From: Leadbetterella sp964423865
GTDB lineage: Bacteria > Bacteroidota > Bacteroidia > Cytophagales > Spirosomataceae
Direction of reading: 5' to 3'
Length of the DNA: 64,000 nucleotides
Assembly: GCA_964423865.1 (NCBI GenBank)
Contig: CAYRGN010000014.1
Coordinates: 14,627 to 78,626, forward strand
In this document: one piece after another, positions 60,962 to 64,000 of the stretch
How the letters are laid out: every line of letters starts with the position of its first letter
Position numbering within the stretch: the stretch's first letter is position 1
Notes under the pieces: generated by a model
Database searches by the model: none
What the model was told of the DNA's origin: nothing
What the model saw: the letters and a program-made list of their open reading frames with translations, nothing else
Program-made: the position numbers and the translations under genes

Positions 60962-62884
60962 ATGAACAAAATAGCATCGATTCTTGTATATTTGGCAGTC
61001 ACCCCCTGCTTCGCTCAGGTAAAGCTCCCTTCTATCTTTAGCGACAGTATGATTCTCCAGCGCGACTCCCCCGTCAAGGTTTGGGGGTGGGCTTCTTCCG
61101 GAGAGAAAGTAACTGTGCAATGGGATAAAAAGAAATACAGTACCAATGCCGATAAAGAAGGAAAATGGGCCCTGACACTTGCGGCTATGCCTACAGACGG
61201 CCGGGCACATACCTTAACCGTCCGGGGCAAAAACACCCTTACCTTTCATGATGTTCTGCTGGGAGACGTCTGGTTTTGTTCAGGGCAAAGCAACATGGTG
61301 CATCAGATGAACCTGCACGATGTGCTATATGCCAAGGACATAGAGGAGGCCAATTTTCCTGATATCCGGCAATTCTGGGTTCCCAATACAGTACAGTTAA
61401 CCGGTCCGGCAGAAGAACTCCCGGACAGTCGGTGGGTACCCGCCATAGGTGATCAGGTGCGCCCGTTTTCAGCCGTGGCTTTCTTCTTTGCTCGTAAATT
61501 ATATCGGCAGTACGGGATACCCATTGGCCTGGTGAATGCCAGTTGGGGCGGTACTCCTATAGAGGCCTGGATCAGCGAGGCCGGGTTAAAGAATTTTGAA
61601 GATGTACTGGCTAGTGTTGAAAAAAACAAAGACACCTCAGCGGTAATGGAGGCCAATCGGCTGGCTGTAGCGGCCAATCCACCGCGAAAGTCACATGATC
61701 TCGGCCTGGAATCAAAACCGCATTGGTATGAAGAAGCTTATCAACCCAAGGGGTGGAAGCCCATCAACGTGCCGGGATATTGGGAAGATCAGGGCATCCG
61801 TGACCTGAACGGTGTGGTGTGGTACCGAAAGGAAATCCAGGTACCGGTCTCCATGACAGGCCGGGAGGCTGGCCTTTGGCTGGGACGGATCGTAGACGCG
61901 GATGAAGTCTATATTAACGGACAAAAGACAGGCGGTTTTACCTACATGTACCCCCAGAGAAGATACAAAGTGGCCCCCGGAATCTTACAACCGGGAAAAA
62001 ATATACTGACGGTCAGAGTCACCAATTACGGAGGAAAAGGCGGCTTTGTACCCGATAAACCCTATTCGTTATTTGCGGGAAAAGACACCCTCGACCTACA
62101 GGGTACCTGGCACTACAAAGTGGGAGAGGTATTTGAACCGGCCGCACCCCGTCCCCAGGCCCTTACCCTGCACTACCAACCTACTGCACTATACAATTCC
62201 ATGGTGCATCCTCTCATTCCTTATGCCATGAAAGGCGTACTTTGGTACCAGGGAGAAAGCAATACGGGAAGACCGGAGCGGTATGAAGCCCTCTTAACCT
62301 CTCTGATCCTCGACTGGAGGAAGCGGTGGAACAGGCCCGAACTGCCCGTAATTTTTGCTCAACTTCCGGGATTCATGGAATATAACTACCTGCCTTCAGA
62401 AAGCAATTGGGCGAGGCAGCGGGAGGCCACCCTCAAAACTCTGAAGGTCCCACACACCGCCATGACGGTCAACATTGACCTGGGCGAATGGAATGATGTT
62501 CACCCCGATAACAAGAAAGACGTAGGGGAAAGAATGGCCCTGGCAGCCCGTAAACTGGCATACGGAGAAGATATTGTCTACTCAGGCCCTATTTTCCGAT
62601 CAGCGGAGATCAGGGAAAACAAAATCCTACTTTCTTTTGACCATACAGACAGCGGATTAATCACCTCCGACGGTGAAGATCCTGCCGAGTTTGCTGTGGC
62701 CGGTGAAGACAAAAAATTTCGCTGGGCCCACGCCAGGATCGAAGGCGACAGGATCGTGGTATGGAACGAAAATATCCCGGAGCCAAAATATGTACGTTAC
62801 GCCTGGGCAGACAACCCGGTCAACCCCAATTTGTATAACCGGGAGGGGCTGCCGGCCTCGCCTTTCCGCACGGATGATGATTAA
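60962..62884 (+). CDS. SASA/CE6-like carbohydrate acetylesterase with inserted jelly-roll domain
   Basis: 640 aa from MNKIASILVYLAV (signal peptide ending TPCFAQ); an apparent extension to 60788 runs through the upstream inverted repeat and is discounted. SGNH-type esterase: Ser110 in FCSGQSNMVHQM, GGTPIEAWI, and Asp-His in WNDVHPDNKKD. Residues ~265-400 are a galactose-binding-like insertion (GLWLGRIVDADEVYINGQKTGGFTYMYP). Annotated elsewhere as sialate O-acetylesterase; in this locus removal of acetyl groups from xylan is the more likely role. Last gene of the xylan locus. Confidence 0.9.
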   Translation: MNKIASILVYLAVTPCFAQVKLPSIFSDSMILQRDSPVKVWGWASSGEKVTVQWDKKKYSTNADKEGKWALTLAAMPTDGRAHTLTVRGKNTLTFHDVLLGDVWFCSGQSNMVHQMNLHDVLYAKDIEEANFPDIRQFWVPNTVQLTGPAEELPDSRWVPAIGDQVRPFSAVAFFFARKLYRQYGIPIGLVNASWGGTPIEAWISEAGLKNFEDVLASVEKNKDTSAVMEANRLAVAANPPRKSHDLGLESKPHWYEEAYQPKGWKPINVPGYWEDQGIRDLNGVVWYRKEIQVPVSMTGREAGLWLGRIVDADEVYINGQKTGGFTYMYPQRRYKVAPGILQPGKNILTVRVTNYGGKGGFVPDKPYSLFAGKDTLDLQGTWHYKVGEVFEPAAPRPQALTLHYQPTALYNSMVHPLIPYAMKGVLWYQGESNTGRPERYEALLTSLILDWRKRWNRPELPVIFAQLPGFMEYNYLPSESNWARQREATLKTLKVPHTAMTVNIDLGEWNDVHPDNKKDVGERMALAARKLAYGEDIVYSGPIFRSAEIRENKILLSFDHTDSGLITSDGEDPAEFAVAGEDKKFRWAHARIEGDRIVVWNENIPEPKYVRYAWADNPVNPNLYNREGLPASPFRTDDD

Positions 62885-62935
62885 CCAGTTATATGAAACC
62901 ATGCAACACTACCCCGTAAAATCAGGTTTAAGGCT

Positions 62936-63028
62936 AAAAATAGAATCAACCTGATTCCTGAATTTATATTCTTTAACCCTATCCCTGCTCTTTTGTCTTC
63001 TATCGAACAGGTTGATTTCTATTTTTTG
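62936..63028 (+). terminator. Long-loop inverted repeat ending the xylan locus
   Basis: AAATAGAATCAACCTG (about 62938-62953) pairs with CAGGTTGATTTCTATTT (about 63009-63025; one bulge), followed by T's. The loop is about 55 nt. Position after the last gene and the T-rich tail fit a terminator or mRNA 3'-end structure. Confidence 0.5.
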
Positions 63029-63063
63029 ATGAGCGGGCGCCAAACTAACCATTACAGGCACAT

Positions 63064-63085
63064 AAATACTGACAAGTCAGTATTT
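63064..63085. promoter_or_regulatory. 22-nt palindrome, possible operator
   Basis: AAATACTGAC and GTCAGTATTT are perfect reverse complements around AA. The form resembles TetR-family operators, but no regulator gene is adjacent. It lies in an otherwise empty 450-nt AT-rich stretch (62885-63333) in which I see no other gene. Confidence 0.35.
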
Positions 63086-63333
63086 CTCAAAGGGTCACAG
63101 CCTTGTAGATTTGCATCATAAACCTTATAAGTTTATGCCATTAGCAAAACCGAAGACCGGCTCTACAGTCCGTTTTCGAGACCGGTGGATTAGAATGCTT
63201 TGCTTCTGTTCATGATATAAATACTAAACTCTTTTAAAGTATATGAACTATAGTCACATCACTTTCAACTCACTAATTTAAAACATTTTACCTATAATCC
63301 TAATTTTATTCAATATTTAACCCTCTTATTATT

Positions 63334-63825
63334 ATGAAAACAAATATCAAATCATTAATCATTATTTTGATCATAGCAGTGTCTGCTTGCATCATTGAAA
63401 AAACAGAGCCTGAACCAGAGCCCGAACCGCAACTGGTAGGAAGCCCGGGAAATCCCAGATTCAATCTTCGTTTCAATAATGAAGCAAACGTAGACTTAGA
63501 TTTATACGTAACGGACCCACGGGGAAACACTGTCTATTACGGGAACCCATTGACTTCTTCAGGAGGAAACCTGGACGTGGACTGCCAGTGCGGGTATTGT
63601 CCTCAAGGGCCCAATGAAAACATATTCTGGCCCGAAGATGACTCCGCCCCAAGTGGTACTTATAGATTTTGGGTAGAGTACTATGACTATTGCGGCAGTA
63701 ACTCCAATGCTGTCTCTAACTTCGAAGTAATTGTAACCAATAACAGAAGAATGATAGCAAATTATACAGGTAGCTTATCCCGAGTTGGAAGCACTTCAGC
63801 AACCTGGACCTATGTGAAGCCTTAA
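63334..63825 (+). CDS. DUF2135/YfaP-like surface lipoprotein
   Basis: 163 aa. Lipobox VSAC (Cys18), then a short Glu-Pro linker (TEPEPEPEPQ) and one beta-rich domain: RFNLRFNNEANVDLDLYVTDP, NTVYYGN, SSGGNLDVDCQCGYC, NIFWPEDDSAPSGTYRFWVEYYDYCG, NFEVIV. The DLDLYVxDPxG...ENIxWP...APSGxY pattern is that of DUF2135 (YfaP) domains. Four cysteines could form disulfides or bind metal. More AT-rich than the xylan locus and not part of it. Function unknown. Confidence 0.8.
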   Translation: MKTNIKSLIIILIIAVSACIIEKTEPEPEPEPQLVGSPGNPRFNLRFNNEANVDLDLYVTDPRGNTVYYGNPLTSSGGNLDVDCQCGYCPQGPNENIFWPEDDSAPSGTYRFWVEYYDYCGSNSNAVSNFEVIVTNNRRMIANYTGSLSRVGSTSATWTYVKP

Positions 63826-63842
63826 AAATTTATTCCCAGTGT

Positions 63843-63875
63843 AATCAGCGTCTCCGCAAGCTGAAGACTCTGCTT
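63843..63875 (-). repeat. Degenerate REP palindrome A
   Basis: CGTCTCCGCAAGCTGAAGACTCTGCTTG matches the inverted form of palindrome A (copies 3 and 4) with a few substitutions. It lies 40 kb from the RAYT gene, between the DUF2135 gene and the rRNA terminator, which shows that the family has dispersed. Confidence 0.75.
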
Positions 63876-63894
63876 GACCACAATATAACACACA

Positions 63895-63922
63895 AAAGCC
63901 CCGGAATTACTTCCGAGGCTTT
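63895..63922 (-). terminator. Terminator of the rRNA operon
   Basis: On the minus strand AAAGCCTCGGAA pairs with TTCCGGGGCTTT around GTAA, followed by T's. It lies just downstream of the 5S rRNA 3' end. Confidence 0.85.
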
Positions 63923-63929
63923 GATAAGT

Positions 63930-64000
63930 ATCCGGCATCTACCTACTCTCCCAGACCTAGGCGGCCCCGTTTGATCACCAGTACCATCGGCGGTAGGGCC
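63930..64000 (-). rRNA. rrf: 5S ribosomal RNA (3' part, partial)
   Basis: On the minus strand it reads ...GCCGATGGTACTGG...GGTCTGGGAGAGTAGG...GCCGG. The segments GCCGATGGTACT and GGGAGAGTAGG are the conserved loop E and helix IV-V parts of bacterial 5S rRNA. The 5' part lies beyond the right edge. An rRNA terminator follows. Confidence 0.88.

Overview
The window comes from a member of the Bacteroidota, probably a gliding or Cytophagales-like lineage. The evidence is a gldG gene, a lipoprotein TamA (TamL) next to tamB, two SusC/SusD loci, SPII lipoproteins throughout, and repeated matches to the Bacteroidota -7 promoter element TAnnTTTG. The order is inferred, not proven. Two runs of exactly 100 N (23433-23532 and 28177-28276) show this is a scaffold, and both gaps lie inside repeats.

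Layout. 1-6843 (minus): tamB and tamL, an envelope assembly pair, with tamL running off the left edge. 7047-7513: a decayed RhuM/ORF6N-type gene. 7570-22682: mostly housekeeping genes (TPR membrane protein, psd, rnhB, Dabb lipoprotein, DUF1080 protein, SulP transporter, glpK, Tet-type MFS exporter, tRNA-Trp-secE-nusG, small secreted protein, gldG, DUF4293 protein, fmt). 22700-23820: a REP/RAYT element, with a Y1 (HUH) transposase and six palindromes in two families. 23893-28044: murE, a Uma2-type nuclease, murF and ogt. 28457-39054 (minus): a starch/maltodextrin utilisation locus, transcribed susC, susD, susE/F, two GH13 amylases, esterase. 39609-41340: small membrane protein, AraC-type regulator and an exported deformylase-like protein. 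41451-62884: a glucuronoxylan utilisation locus with a divergent LacI regulator, then susC, susD, GH10 with two inserted carbohydrate-binding modules, uxuA, GH67, SDR, GH115, a second GH10, a GPH symporter, GH43 and a sialate/acetylxylan-type esterase. 63334 to the end: a DUF2135-like lipoprotein, then the 3' end of a 5S rRNA on the minus strand, so an rRNA operon lies just beyond the right edge.

How the genes work together. In the xylan locus the outer-membrane GH10 cuts glucuronoxylan, SusC/SusD import oligomers, GH10 and GH115/GH67 trim them and release (methyl)glucuronate, the esterase removes acetyl groups, GPH imports sugars and cytoplasmic GH43 acts on short products. UxuA plus the SDR feed uronate into the mannonate-KDG route. 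A perfect 16-bp LacI-type palindrome overlaps the predicted -33 element of the xylan susC promoter.

The most unusual signal is a set of intergenic arrays with a strict 7-nt period (heptads of the types AGCTGAA, ATTAACC, TAATTCG and GAGTAGT). They fill many gene junctions, often as inverted arms around a palindromic core. Left arms begin at or inside the upstream stop codon. For six genes the last AGCT-type heptad ends 9-11 nt before the start codon, always in the same orientation relative to the gene.
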